From Lachnospiraceae bacterium (GTDB taxonomy: Bacteria > Bacillota > Clostridia > Lachnospirales > Lachnospiraceae): 64,000 nucleotides of DNA. The position numbers and the translations under genes are program-made. Under the pieces are notes generated by a model. It was not told the DNA's origin. It ran no database searches and was given only the letters and a program-made list of their open reading frames with translations. The stretch is taken from contig JAFRRD010000012.1 in NCBI GenBank assembly GCA_017428265.1, positions 1 to 64,000 of the forward strand. Reading direction: 5' to 3'. Position 1 is the stretch's first letter, and every line of letters begins with the position of its first letter. Positions 7,135 to 16,327 of this stretch are shown piece after piece.

Positions 7135-10100
7135 GTGAAACGTAAGATTACGCAGCTGGCGAAAGGGATCATCGATGCGAAGATCCCTGAGATCCGTGTG
7201 CTTACGGAGTCGGTGGAGGCAAAAGTGCTCTGCGGGCAGCAAAGCAGGGGCGAGCTGTCCCTGTCAAGCAGCAACGGCGTTTCCTTCCGCGGCCTTATTT
7301 ATGCGGACGACGACCGCATCGAGATCGCCGACAACTCCTATGCCGGCACGGCCGTCCAGATCCCCTATGTCCTCCACGCCGAGGATCTGCGCGACAACAC
7401 GGAGCTTTCGGGCAAATTTGCGCTGGTGACGAACGCCGGCGACTATGAGATCCCCTATCATTTCCATATCAACCGCCCGATCCTGCTGGAGCACGACCTG
7501 CCGCAGGATGTCAAAGCGCTCGGCGAGCTGGCCGCGCAGGATCCCGACATGTGCATGAAGCTCTTTCAGTCGGATGAGTTCCTGCAGATGCCGATCTTTG
7601 AGGATGACGTGCTGCGGGCGCTGTACATCAGCCTGCGCCGATCCCCCGACCAGCGGCTGGCAATGGAGGAATTCCTTTCCGCCTGCGGCGCCAAGCAGCC
7701 CGTGGGGCTCTCGCTGAACGAGATGCCGCGGACTTTCCTCTTCCAGGACGGCATTCCCGGAGAGATCACGCTCATGAAAAACGGCGCGGGCTACTGCCTG
7801 ATCTCGGCCGTAAGCGAATCGCCGTGGATCCGCCTGTCGAAGGAACGCTGGAACAATGCGGACTTTACCGGCGACGTCTGCCGTATCCCTTTGTATTTCG
7901 GCCGCTCGGCTATGCACCGCGGCAAGAATATCGGCTCGGTCCGGATCGCGACCGGCCGGAAGAGCGTCAGCATCAAGGTCACGGTCACGGTCGAGGACGG
8001 GACGGACGAGAAGGAAAAGCGCCGCGGTGAGTTCCGCCGGCAGAGCCTTCTGCTGTACCGCACGCTCCTGGCGCTCTACGGCGATCCGGCAGCTTCAAAG
8101 ACCCAGGGGGAACAGGCGCTCGAATGCCTGGATGCCCTGGACGAATACCGGAAACCTTCCGCCCGCGACAAACTCCTCAGGGCGGAGATCTGCCGCCTTA
8201 TCGGCCGCCGCGATGAAGAAAAGGAGATCCTCGACAGCATCCGCGCCGACGTGCAGCGGGCGCGCAGCGAGGACACGACGGCCTACTTGTGGCTTCTGTA
8301 TCTGGAAGAGGAAATGGAGCACGGCGACCGCCAGGCCGACGGTTTCCTGCGCCTTCTGTACCGGATGAAGGAATCCAACTTAAGGAGCGCGGAGGTATTT
8401 CCCCTGCAGCGCCGCGTGGACGCCGAGTGGGCCGACCAGCCGGCAAAGTCTCTGGACCGCATGCGCGAATTCTTCCGGCGCGGCGAGCTCTCGCTCCTTC
8501 TGGCGGCGGATGCCGTGCATCTTTTCAACGAAGACCCTGCCCTGATGCAGAATGTCGGCCCGTTTGAGCGCTACCTGCTGCATTTCGGTGCGCGGAACGG
8601 CTTCTGGACCGAAGAAATGGCCCGGCACGCGGCGGATCTGCTGACGCGGGAGGAGGAAAAGAACCCGCACGCCGTACGGACGCTGGAACTTCTGTATGCG
8701 CGCTTCCCCGACAACGGCATCCTGCAGGCCCTGCTGACGCTGCTGGTCCGCTCGGGCCAGCCGGAGGAACGTTTCCACCACTGGTACGCGAAGGGCATCG
8801 AGGAAGACATCCGCCTCAGCGAACTTTACGAATTCTATCTCAGCACCATTCCCGAGGGAAGCGACGAAGAGATCCCGCAGATGGTGCTCCTGTACTATAC
8901 CTACAACAGCCCGAAATGGCTCGCCTCCAAGCTGAATCTGTACCATTACATCCTGAGCCGCTGCACGGAGGACAGCCGCCTGTATCGGCTCTACGAAAAG
9001 CAGATGCAGACCTTCGCGCTGGAACAGCTCCTGGACGGCGCGCAGAACTCGCGCGTGTCGGAATTCTACGATGCGATGTTCATCCCCGAGGTCGTGGACG
9101 CCAAGACGGCCCCGCTGCTCACCGAATATCTCTACACGCAGGAACTGCATTTTGAAAATGCCCGCATCCGGGAGGTCAAGGTGGTCTACGGCGAGCTGGA
9201 GGAGGAGTTCTCCTACCCCGTCAACCACGGCGAAGCCTTCGTGCCGATCTGGTCCGACAGCGCGCGGGCGGTCTTCGTGGATGAGGCCGGGAACCGCTAT
9301 GCCCGGACGAAACTCAGCCGGCGCCGCTTCATGAACGGCACTCCGGCCCTCCTTGAGGTCTGCCGCCGGCTGTCGCCGGAGAGCCTGCCGTTCCGCCTGG
9401 AAACGGTCCGGACCGGAAGACAGGCGGGCGCGGACGACCCGGTCAGGCTCCTCGCAGCGAAGGGCCTTTCGGAGACCTACCGCGAAAAACTGATGCGCTC
9501 GCTCATCGAAGAGGCGGGAAAGGATGCGGACAACGGTCCGGCGAGGCTGTACAAGATCAAGGACAGCCCCTACCTCAATGAGGAGTCCGGCCGCCTTCTG
9601 GCCGAGAATTTCATCCGCCTGGAGGATGACGATGCGGCGATCGAACTGATCCATCGCTTCGGCAGCCGCGGCTACAGCCCGGATCTTCTGCTGCGGCTTC
9701 TGGACCGCCAGATCCGCAGGACCGACTATGCCTATGACCGGAGCCGCTGCCAGCTGTCGCTTTCGCTTTACCGCGGCGGGGAATACGACCCGCTGACCCT
9801 GACCTATCTGTGCAAATGGTTCAACGGCGGAACTAAGGAAATGAAGCGGCTGCTGGCGGTCGCTGGTGCGGAAGGCAGCGAAGCGCTGGTGCACGATCTT
9901 CCGGCAAGGCTGCTTGCGCAGATGCTCTTTACCGGGGATACGGACGGCCTCGGCGAGGTCTTTGCCGCCTATCTGAAAGAGCCGTCTCATATGGACCGCA
10001 TCGTGACCGAGGCCTATCTGGTGGTGCAGTCCGAGCGTTATTTCCATGACGATGTCCGGGTGCCGGAAGAGACCTTCACGCTGATCCGTTCCTGGGCGGA

Positions 10101-10680
10101 GCGGGAAAAGAAGGTGGAATTCCTGCCCGTGATCTGCCAGATCGCACTGACGAAGCGCTTTTCGGAAAAACGCCTGCTCTCTGCGGCGGATACTGAACTT
10201 GCGGAGCAGATGCTGTCCGGCCTGTACAAGCAGGGCCTGCTCTTTGCCTACATGAAGAAGCTGGGCCGCTTCATGCAGCTTCCGGCGGAACTGGCGGACA
10301 AGACCCTGATCGAATACCGCGGCGACGCAGACGTTTCCACGGAGATCGGCTTCCGTGTCCTTCCGCAGGAAAAGGACAGGCCGCTGACCTTCACCGAAAT
10401 GCCGCATGTGTTCCGCGGGATCTACGTGAAGCCAGTGCTGCTCTTTGCGGATGAAAAACTGGAATACGAGGTCCGGACGGTAAGCGGCAAAGAAAGAAAT
10501 ACCGTCGCGCACGGACAGATCAGACTGAATGCGGAGGCGGAGCCCCGTGAGAACAGATTTACCCATTTGAACCGCATCCTGACCGAAAACAGCGACATGA
10601 GCGAGGAAGACCGGCGCGACGAGCTGCTGGCCTTCGGCCGGGAAGACGTGCTGCTCAAAGATTATTTCAACGTACGCTAA
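7135..10680 (+). CDS. large helical-repeat protein of unknown function (resembles DUF5717 family)
   Basis: An 1181-residue protein with no recognised enzyme motif. From memory it resembles the family labelled DUF5717, found in Lachnospiraceae. Two beta-rich blocks lie near residues 40-120 and 215-290. A long region of TPR/HAT-like helices follows (about 310-1080), rich in alternating Leu, Arg and Glu, and a short beta-rich block comes near the C terminus. No signal peptide or membrane segment is apparent, so it is probably cytoplasmic. GTG at 7135 is preferred over the earlier in-frame ATG at 7084 because SD GGAAAGGAGAGG precedes it and homology-like sequence starts with KRKITQLAKG. The next gene, an Hsp70-like protein, starts 22 bases downstream, suggesting one complex. 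Function unknown. Confidence 0.8.
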   Translation: MKRKITQLAKGIIDAKIPEIRVLTESVEAKVLCGQQSRGELSLSSSNGVSFRGLIYADDDRIEIADNSYAGTAVQIPYVLHAEDLRDNTELSGKFALVTNAGDYEIPYHFHINRPILLEHDLPQDVKALGELAAQDPDMCMKLFQSDEFLQMPIFEDDVLRALYISLRRSPDQRLAMEEFLSACGAKQPVGLSLNEMPRTFLFQDGIPGEITLMKNGAGYCLISAVSESPWIRLSKERWNNADFTGDVCRIPLYFGRSAMHRGKNIGSVRIATGRKSVSIKVTVTVEDGTDEKEKRRGEFRRQSLLLYRTLLALYGDPAASKTQGEQALECLDALDEYRKPSARDKLLRAEICRLIGRRDEEKEILDSIRADVQRARSEDTTAYLWLLYLEEEMEHGDRQADGFLRLLYRMKESNLRSAEVFPLQRRVDAEWADQPAKSLDRMREFFRRGELSLLLAADAVHLFNEDPALMQNVGPFERYLLHFGARNGFWTEEMARHAADLLTREEEKNPHAVRTLELLYARFPDNGILQALLTLLVRSGQPEERFHHWYAKGIEEDIRLSELYEFYLSTIPEGSDEEIPQMVLLYYTYNSPKWLASKLNLYHYILSRCTEDSRLYRLYEKQMQTFALEQLLDGAQNSRVSEFYDAMFIPEVVDAKTAPLLTEYLYTQELHFENARIREVKVVYGELEEEFSYPVNHGEAFVPIWSDSARAVFVDEAGNRYARTKLSRRRFMNGTPALLEVCRRLSPESLPFRLETVRTGRQAGADDPVRLLAAKGLSETYREKLMRSLIEEAGKDADNGPARLYKIKDSPYLNEESGRLLAENFIRLEDDDAAIELIHRFGSRGYSPDLLLRLLDRQIRRTDYAYDRSRCQLSLSLYRGGEYDPLTLTYLCKWFNGGTKEMKRLLAVAGAEGSEALVHDLPARLLAQMLFTGDTDGLGEVFAAYLKEPSHMDRIVTEAYLVVQSERYFHDDVRVPEETFTLIRSWAEREKKVEFLPVICQIALTKRFSEKRLLSAADTELAEQMLSGLYKQGLLFAYMKKLGRFMQLPAELADKTLIEYRGDADVSTEIGFRVLPQEKDRPLTFTEMPHVFRGIYVKPVLLFADEKLEYEVRTVSGKERNTVAHGQIRLNAEAEPRENRFTHLNRILTENSDMSEEDRRDELLAFGREDVLLKDYFNVR

Positions 10681-10701
10681 AGAGAGGAGGGAGAATGCAG
10701 A

Positions 10702-11964
10702 ATGGGACTTATCCTGGGTATCGATTTATGTGATTCGTTCAGTCAGATCAGCGTGTATTCTCCCGAAAAGCGCGGGCCGGAGCCGCTGCTGCTGGGCGGT
10801 TCGGAGTCGAACGGCATGATCTCGACCACCCTGTGCAAGGTGCGCGGGGCGGACCGCTGGCTGATCGGCACCGAGGCCTACCAGCGCGCGCTGATGGGCG
10901 AGGGCACCATGGTGGACAAGCTCGTCAAGATCCTGCTGCGCAATACCAGTGCCACCATCGAGGGCGTGCAGTACAGCGCCGTGGACCTGATGGCGGCCTT
11001 CATCACCCAGCTTATCCGGCTGCCGAAGATCGTTTACAAGGAAGAGGAAATCGAGAGCATCGCTTTCGGCCTGCGCCAGCTGGATCCGGACCTTCTGGAC
11101 CGCCTGACGGAGGCCTGCGACAAATGCGGCCTCGAGCGCAGCCGCGTCCGCTTCCTCAGCCATACCGAATGCTTCGCCTACTATGTGGCGAACCAGCCGA
11201 AGGAACTCTGGCCGAATACCGTCTCAGCCTTTGACCTGACTGACGCGGGGCTGGATTATTTTGAAATGAAGGTGGTCCGGGGGCGCCGCCCACAGATCCT
11301 GCAGGCAAACCGCGAGCCGCTGGATGAGGCCTTCGACCTGGACCTTCTGGAAACGCCGATGGGCGAACATATGGCGGATACCATCCTTTCCGCCTGCGCG
11401 GACCGGATGCTGCAGAAAAAACTGGTCTCGTCGATCTTCCTGACCGGCGAAGGCTTTTCCAGCGTGGACTGGGCCAAGGAATTCCTGCGGAAACTCTGCA
11501 TGAAGCGGAAGGTCTTCGGCGGGCAGCATCTCTTTGCCGACGGCGCGGTGCTCGTCGCCTATGACAGCGCCCTGCCGGAAAGCCGCTTCCCTTACCTCTG
11601 CCTGTGCGAAGGGCGGCTCGCCTCCACCATCAGCCTCTTTGCGCTGAAGGACGGCCGGAACGAGCAGCTGATCCTTGCCCAGGCGGGCAGCAACTGGTAC
11701 GAGGCAAAGGCCTCGGCGGAATTCATCCTGGATGACGTCCATACCCTGGAACTCATGGTCACACCGTTCGCCACGCAGCGCGTGGAAACGATCAGCCTGT
11801 CGCTTGCCGAACTGCCGGCGCGGCCGAACAAGACCACGCGCGTCGAGGTCATCGTGAGCTTTGCTTCCGAAAGCCGCGTGACCGTGCGCGTCGTGGACAA
11901 GGGCTTCGGCGATCTCTTCCCCGCCAGCGGGATCGTGATCCGCAAGGATTTCCTGATCTCGTAG
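10702..11964 (+). CDS. Hsp70/actin-fold (ASKHA) protein of unknown function (resembles DUF5716 family)
   Basis: A 420-residue protein with the pattern of an ASKHA ATPase. GIDLCDSFSQISV (6-18) matches the Hsp70 phosphate-1 loop. SHTECFAYYV (153-162) sits where Hsp70 has its NEPTAAAxAYG helix. AFDLTD (176-181) is at the phosphate-2 position but lacks the GGGT glycines, and FLTGEGFSS (246-254) replaces the adenosine loop VGGSTRIP. A beta-rich C-terminal region of ~100 residues could play the part of a substrate-binding domain, but the helical lid is absent. ATP binding is therefore plausible and hydrolysis doubtful. It lies between two helical-repeat proteins in one operon. I recall the name DUF5716 for this family; the function is unknown. 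Confidence 0.75.
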   Translation: MGLILGIDLCDSFSQISVYSPEKRGPEPLLLGGSESNGMISTTLCKVRGADRWLIGTEAYQRALMGEGTMVDKLVKILLRNTSATIEGVQYSAVDLMAAFITQLIRLPKIVYKEEEIESIAFGLRQLDPDLLDRLTEACDKCGLERSRVRFLSHTECFAYYVANQPKELWPNTVSAFDLTDAGLDYFEMKVVRGRRPQILQANREPLDEAFDLDLLETPMGEHMADTILSACADRMLQKKLVSSIFLTGEGFSSVDWAKEFLRKLCMKRKVFGGQHLFADGAVLVAYDSALPESRFPYLCLCEGRLASTISLFALKDGRNEQLILAQAGSNWYEAKASAEFILDDVHTLELMVTPFATQRVETISLSLAELPARPNKTTRVEVIVSFASESRVTVRVVDKGFGDLFPASGIVIRKDFLIS

Positions 11965-11984
11965 GGCCGGAGAAAGGAGGGCAT

Positions 11985-12794
11985 GTGAGCGGACTTATCC
12001 TTTGCCGGGAAAAGACGGTGACGCATCCGTACTATGTGGCGGAACTGGGCATCCATCTGTATACCGGAGAAGAACTCAGCTATTTCATCTGCAACAATAT
12101 CCTGCTGATCGACGAGGACTTCATCGATGAGCGGCTCTTTGATTTCCTGGAACAGCTGGGGGAGACCAGGCTCTGCGAACGGGCGCGCCGCCTGAAGGAA
12201 CAGGCGGGGCTTTACGATGTCCTTTATCTGCTGCTGCAGGAACTGCGTTACTATACGACGGCCGAACTTTTTGCCTTCCGCCACCGCCTGGAGGAACTGA
12301 GCGAAGCCTCTCCTGGCGTCAGGATGAAGGCCAAGGGCGACTATCTCTTCGAATGCGGCCAGTTCTACCATGCGATCCGGGTCTACGACCAGGTGATGGA
12401 AGGCGGCGGCAGCGAAATGGCAGATTCCGAATTCGTGGCAAAGATCTGGCACAACAAGGGCTGCTGCAATGCGCGGCTCGAGATCTTCGACGAGGCCATG
12501 TACTGCATGGAAAAGGCCTATCAGCTGACCAAGGATACGATGCTTCTCGAGAAAATGTTCGTGATCAGCGAACTGGGCGGGGAACATATTCCGCATGCCG
12601 CAGACGATGTCATTTCCCCGGCCATGCGCCGCCAGTTCCGCACGGACCTTGAGGACCGCAAGAAAATGGCCATGTACAGCGGCAAGGCGCTTGAGGTCGC
12701 GACGGCTATGGACAAAGAGCCGGAAGAGCGGGAGGAGGCGTTCCGCACGCTCCTTGCCCGCTGGAAGGAAGAATACAGAAGGAATCAGGCATGA
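11985..12794 (+). CDS. TPR-like helical protein, partner of the Hsp70-like protein
   Basis: A 269-residue helical protein. Residues ~110-200 contain two or three TPR-like units, such as KAKGDYLFECGQFYHAIRVY and KGCCNARLEIFDEAMYCMEK, the second with classic small/large TPR spacing. The N-terminal ~100 residues are helical without a known signature. Translation starts at GTG 11985 after a strong SD (AAAGGAGG). The overlapping ATG at 11983 is followed at once by TGA and cannot be used. Its last bases overlap ispF in an ATGA junction. TPR proteins commonly serve as Hsp70 co-chaperones, which fits the neighbour, but this is inference. Confidence 0.7.
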   Translation: MSGLILCREKTVTHPYYVAELGIHLYTGEELSYFICNNILLIDEDFIDERLFDFLEQLGETRLCERARRLKEQAGLYDVLYLLLQELRYYTTAELFAFRHRLEELSEASPGVRMKAKGDYLFECGQFYHAIRVYDQVMEGGGSEMADSEFVAKIWHNKGCCNARLEIFDEAMYCMEKAYQLTKDTMLLEKMFVISELGGEHIPHAADDVISPAMRRQFRTDLEDRKKMAMYSGKALEVATAMDKEPEEREEAFRTLLARWKEEYRRNQA

Positions 12795-13258
12795 GGGCAG
12801 CGATCGGGCAGGACAGCCACCGTTTTGAAGAAACAGAGGGCAAGCCGCTCGTGCTCGGCGGCGTCGTGTTCCCGGAGGAGCCCTGCGGCTTTCTTGCGAA
12901 CAGCGACGGCGACGTGCTGCTGCATGCCCTGACGAATGCGGTGAGCGGGATCACCGGGAGGAACATCCTCGGCGCTCCGGCGGACCGGATGTGCCGGGCC
13001 GGGATCACCGACAGCCGCGCCTATCTTGCGGAAGCGCTGAAGGATCTTGACGCGCCCATCCTGCATGTGTCGTTTGCCGTGGAAGGCTCGCACCCGAAGA
13101 TCGCGCCGCGCGCGGACGAGATCAGGGCTTCGGTGGCCGGGCTGCTCGGGATCGCGCCTTCGCAGGTCGGGATCACCGCGACCACCGGCGAGGGCCTGAC
13201 CGATTTCGGCAAAGGCCTGGGTGTCAGCGTTTTCTGCATCATCACGGTAGGAGATTGA
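12791..13258 (+). CDS. ispF: 2-C-methyl-D-erythritol 2,4-cyclodiphosphate synthase, divergent form
   Basis: MEP-pathway enzyme that cyclises CDP-ME 2-phosphate, releasing CMP. Zinc ligands D8, H10 and H45 are in place (GQDSHRF; GDVLLHA). It departs from the E. coli type: N37 replaces the conserved His of HSD, the DIGxxFPDTD segment is replaced by RNILGAPADRMC, and ATTTEKLG becomes ATTGEGLT. I believe related Lachnospiraceae share this form. At 155 residues the length is normal. Its ATG overlaps the stop of the TPR gene, and its stop abuts ispE, so ispF-ispE-ispD are translated as one set. Together with ispE and ispD the assignment is firm by context. Confidence 0.85.
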   Translation: MRAAIGQDSHRFEETEGKPLVLGGVVFPEEPCGFLANSDGDVLLHALTNAVSGITGRNILGAPADRMCRAGITDSRAYLAEALKDLDAPILHVSFAVEGSHPKIAPRADEIRASVAGLLGIAPSQVGITATTGEGLTDFGKGLGVSVFCIITVGD

Positions 13259-14164
13259 ATGATCTATAAAGCAAGGGCCAAGGTCAATCTGACCCTGGAA
13301 GTCACCGGCCGCCGGGATGACGGCTGGCATATGCTGGACACGGTCTTTGCGCCGCTGTCCCTGGAAGACCGGATCTTTGCCGAACGGCTGCCGTCCGGTC
13401 TTGCTTTTTCGTGCTCGGACAAAGCCCTGGAAACGGAGAGCAACCTGGCCGTCCGCGCCTTCCGGCTCATGCAGGCGCGCTTCGGCTTCGCAGGCGGGCT
13501 GTCCCTGCATCTGGAAAAGAAGGTCCCTTCGCAGGCGGGGCTCGGCGGCGGTTCGGGCGATGCGGCCTGTGTGCTGAAGATCTGCAATGAGCTCTTCGGG
13601 CTGGGCCTGACGAAGGCGCAGCTGGCGGAGACCGGCGCCAAGCTCGGCGCGGACGTGCCCGCGCTCGTGTATGACGGCCCGACGAGGGGCCGCGGGACGG
13701 GTACGGAAGTCGCTCCGATCCCGACGGCGCTTTCCCTGCCGCTTCTGATCGTGAAGCCGCCCGTGGGTCTGTCCACGCCGGCGATGTACCGGAAACTGGA
13801 TGAAATGGGGCTTGGCGGAAATGCGGCTGCGGAGCATGCCGCACAGGAAAACGGTCCCGCGCAGAGCCGGAGCAGCCTTGCCGAGGCCGCGCTCCGGGCC
13901 GGCGATGCGGCTGCCCTGAAAGCGCAGCTGTGGAATGTTTTTGATGCCGCTGCGGACGGTGAGGAGATCACCCTCTGCCGTCAGGCGCTCCTGAGGGCCG
14001 GTGCGGAGAAGGCGGTCCTTTGCGGCTCGGGCTCGGCGTCCTTCGGGGTGTTTCCCGATGCGGCGGGCCGGGACGAAGCAGCCGAAAAGCTGCGGCGGAA
14101 GCTGCCGGACAGCTGGCAGGTCTTCGTGGCTGACACGGTGAATGAGGAGGAAAACGATGGCTGA
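13259..14164 (+). CDS. ispE: 4-diphosphocytidyl-2-C-methyl-D-erythritol kinase
   Basis: GHMP-family kinase that phosphorylates CDP-ME with ATP, the step before IspF. The glycine-rich ATP loop PSQAGLGGGSGDAA is at residues 90-103. Substrate-binding K8/N10 (AKVNL) and catalytic D132 (LGADVPA) are present. The 301 residues fit the family. The gene starts on the base after the ispF stop and overlaps ispD by eight bases. Confidence 0.95.
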   Translation: MIYKARAKVNLTLEVTGRRDDGWHMLDTVFAPLSLEDRIFAERLPSGLAFSCSDKALETESNLAVRAFRLMQARFGFAGGLSLHLEKKVPSQAGLGGGSGDAACVLKICNELFGLGLTKAQLAETGAKLGADVPALVYDGPTRGRGTGTEVAPIPTALSLPLLIVKPPVGLSTPAMYRKLDEMGLGGNAAAEHAAQENGPAQSRSSLAEAALRAGDAAALKAQLWNVFDAAADGEEITLCRQALLRAGAEKAVLCGSGSASFGVFPDAAGRDEAAEKLRRKLPDSWQVFVADTVNEEENDG

Positions 14165-14837
14165 AAAGATATTCTCCGCCATCCTTGCGGCCGGCGGCAG
14201 CGGCACGCGTTTCGGCGGAGCGGTCAATAAAGTCTATCTGCCGCTTTGCGGGCAGACCGTGATCGGCGTCAGCCTGGACAAACTGCTGCACCATCCGCTG
14301 GTCGCGGAGGTGATCGTCGTTTACCGGAAAGAGGACGAAGCGGTCCTCATGCCGATCCTCGCGGAAAAAGGCGCCGGCAGCGGGATCCCGCTTCTGGCGG
14401 TGCCCGGCGGCGATACGCGCCGTGATTCCGTGAAAAAGGGGCTGGACCTTGCCTCCTCGGAGCGGGTCCTGGTCCACGATGCGGCGCGGCCTTTCTGGGA
14501 CGAGGCGTGGATCGGTGATCTTGCAGCGGCCCTGGATGAAGTCCCCGGCGCCTCCGTTGCGGTCCTTTCACCGGATACGGTCAAACTCGCCGATGAGCGC
14601 GGCCGGGTCATTTCGACGACCGAAAGAAGCCGGACCTGGCTGGTGCAGACTCCGCAGGCCTTCGACCGGGACATCCTCCTCAGGGCGCATCTCATCCTCC
14701 CGGACAGCGAGCCGGTGACCGATGACTGCAGCATGCTGGAAAAGCTCGGTTACCCGGTGCAGCTTATCCCCGGCAGCCCGAAAAACCGCAAAATAACAGT
14801 GCCGGAGGACCTGGAGGTCTCCGGCAGCTGTCAGTGA
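14157..14837 (+). CDS. ispD: 2-C-methyl-D-erythritol 4-phosphate cytidylyltransferase
   Basis: Transfers CMP from CTP to MEP, the first of the three steps encoded here. The nucleotide loop AAGGSGTRFG (11-20), K25, the substrate segment GGDTRRDSV (84-92) and VHDAARPF (107-114) are all seen. ATG 14157 is chosen because SD GAGGAGG stands seven bases upstream and the family N terminus begins there. Last gene of the operon. A GC-rich hairpin (14801-14825) lies in its 3' end without a T tract. Confidence 0.95.
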   Translation: MAEKIFSAILAAGGSGTRFGGAVNKVYLPLCGQTVIGVSLDKLLHHPLVAEVIVVYRKEDEAVLMPILAEKGAGSGIPLLAVPGGDTRRDSVKKGLDLASSERVLVHDAARPFWDEAWIGDLAAALDEVPGASVAVLSPDTVKLADERGRVISTTERSRTWLVQTPQAFDRDILLRAHLILPDSEPVTDDCSMLEKLGYPVQLIPGSPKNRKITVPEDLEVSGSCQ

Positions 14838-14852
14838 TATTCGTTTATTTCC

Positions 14853-16265
14853 CTATATGAATTTGTCGTTCGGCTCTTCGATACGGCTCAAGGCGCGGCG
14901 TCTCTGGACCTCGCGCCTTTTGCTTGCCCGAAGAAGGCGGAGGATCAGATAAATGACAGCGCCCAGAAGCCCCAGCAGCAACAGGCTGCCGGCGATGATG
15001 ATCCAGTAAATGAGAGGAATGCCGAGGTATCGGGTGCGCAGCCGTTCTTTCGAGGTCTTTTCCCGGACGATCTCCGGCGTGATCGGCAGGCGGGAGGTGA
15101 CGGGTTCGACTTTCAGCGGCAGCCTGGCCAGGACGACCCCGTTCAGGCTGTATTCCCTGACGGCGATCACGTCGCTGCCGGCTTCGGCGCCGGCCCCGTA
15201 ATGCACGGAGGAGACCAGTTCCCCGATGTCGGCTCCCTTCGGCAGCGTCACATAGCAGCTGCCCGAGGAGATGAGGCCCAGGATGTCGCTCCCGAGGAAG
15301 ACCGGGTCGACAGCCGGATCGTCGGCGGCCGCTGCCAGCATGTCCGTGCGGAAATACCGGTCAAAACCGTAGTTGAACAGCGCCGTGGAATCTTCCCCGA
15401 CGACCGCCTGGCCGTTGGCATGCATGACCACGCAGATGAGGTCCATCTCGCCGCGAACCGCATAGGTCACGAGCGTATTCAGCGCTTCCGAGCTGGAACC
15501 GGTCTTGCCGGCGACGGCGCCTTCGTATTTCATCTTGTAGGTGTTTGTGATCAGGGGATGCTTGGAGTTCAGATAAGTGATCTCGCTGTGCTTGTTGGTC
15601 GGCGCGATCTGGTACTTCGCCGTTCCCATTGCTTCACGAAGAAAACTGTGCTGCATTGCCGCCTGCATGATCAGCACCATGTCATAGCAGCAGGTGTAGT
15701 GGTCCGGATCGGGCGTACCGTGGGTGTTGGCGAAATGCGTATTCACGCAGCCGAGCTCTTCCGCACGGTCGTTCATCCGGGCCACAAAGGCTTCGATGGA
15801 ACCGGAAACATGCTCGGCCAGCGCCTGGGCGACCTCGTTCGCGGAGGCGACGAGCAGCGCATAGAGGCAGTCCCGGACAGACATCACCTCGTCTTCGGTG
15901 CGGGCGATGGTGCTGCTGCCCTTTGCCAGTTCATGGCAGGCACGGTAGGAGAAGAGGACCGTCTCGTTCAGATCGCAGCTTTCCGCAGTGAGAAGCGCCG
16001 TCATGATCTTGGTGATGCTGGCCGGGGCCGCGCGGTCATAGGCGTTCTTCTCATAGAGGATCGTGCCGGACTTTGCCTCCGCGAGGATCGCAAAATCGGA
16101 GACGAGCTCCGGGCCTTCGGGCAGTTCGAGCGCATCCGAAAGTGTCGCCAGGGCCTTTTCCGCCTTTTCCGGGGCGTGGTCCTCCGCCCGCGCGCAGACG
16201 CCCTGACAAAGGAGGACAGCGCACAGGAACAGGCTCAGGATGCGGAGGAACGGATGACGTTTCAT
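14853..16265 (-). CDS. D-alanyl-D-alanine carboxypeptidase (PBP5/DacF type)
   Basis: Penicillin-binding peptidase that trims the terminal D-Ala from peptidoglycan stem peptides at the outer membrane face. A signal peptide covers residues 1-26. Active-site motifs are SITK (83-86), SAN (141-143) and KTG (254-256), in the order and spacing of the S11 family. A C-terminal transmembrane helix (about 412-437) with a basic tail anchors it, where E. coli PBP5 uses an amphipathic helix. Length 470. It converges on ispD with only 15 bases between the stops. Confidence 0.93.
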   Translation of the reverse strand: MKRHPFLRILSLFLCAVLLCQGVCARAEDHAPEKAEKALATLSDALELPEGPELVSDFAILAEAKSGTILYEKNAYDRAAPASITKIMTALLTAESCDLNETVLFSYRACHELAKGSSTIARTEDEVMSVRDCLYALLVASANEVAQALAEHVSGSIEAFVARMNDRAEELGCVNTHFANTHGTPDPDHYTCCYDMVLIMQAAMQHSFLREAMGTAKYQIAPTNKHSEITYLNSKHPLITNTYKMKYEGAVAGKTGSSSEALNTLVTYAVRGEMDLICVVMHANGQAVVGEDSTALFNYGFDRYFRTDMLAAAADDPAVDPVFLGSDILGLISSGSCYVTLPKGADIGELVSSVHYGAGAEAGSDVIAVREYSLNGVVLARLPLKVEPVTSRLPITPEIVREKTSKERLRTRYLGIPLIYWIIIAGSLLLLGLLGAVIYLILRLLRASKRREVQRRRALSRIEEPNDKFI

Positions 16266-16327
16266 GTCTTATGCTTTCTCCGGCAGGAGGCCGCCGGATG
16301 CGGAGAATTATCGGGACAGTGCAGGCC

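Noticed and set aside
8380..10566. A 728-codon minus-strand frame opposite the large repeat protein
   Set aside because: Antisense shadow of a GC-rich coding frame, with no domain and no ribosome site.
14801..14825. Terminator at the end of ispD
   Set aside because: A GC-rich hairpin is present but lies within the coding sequence and has no T tract.
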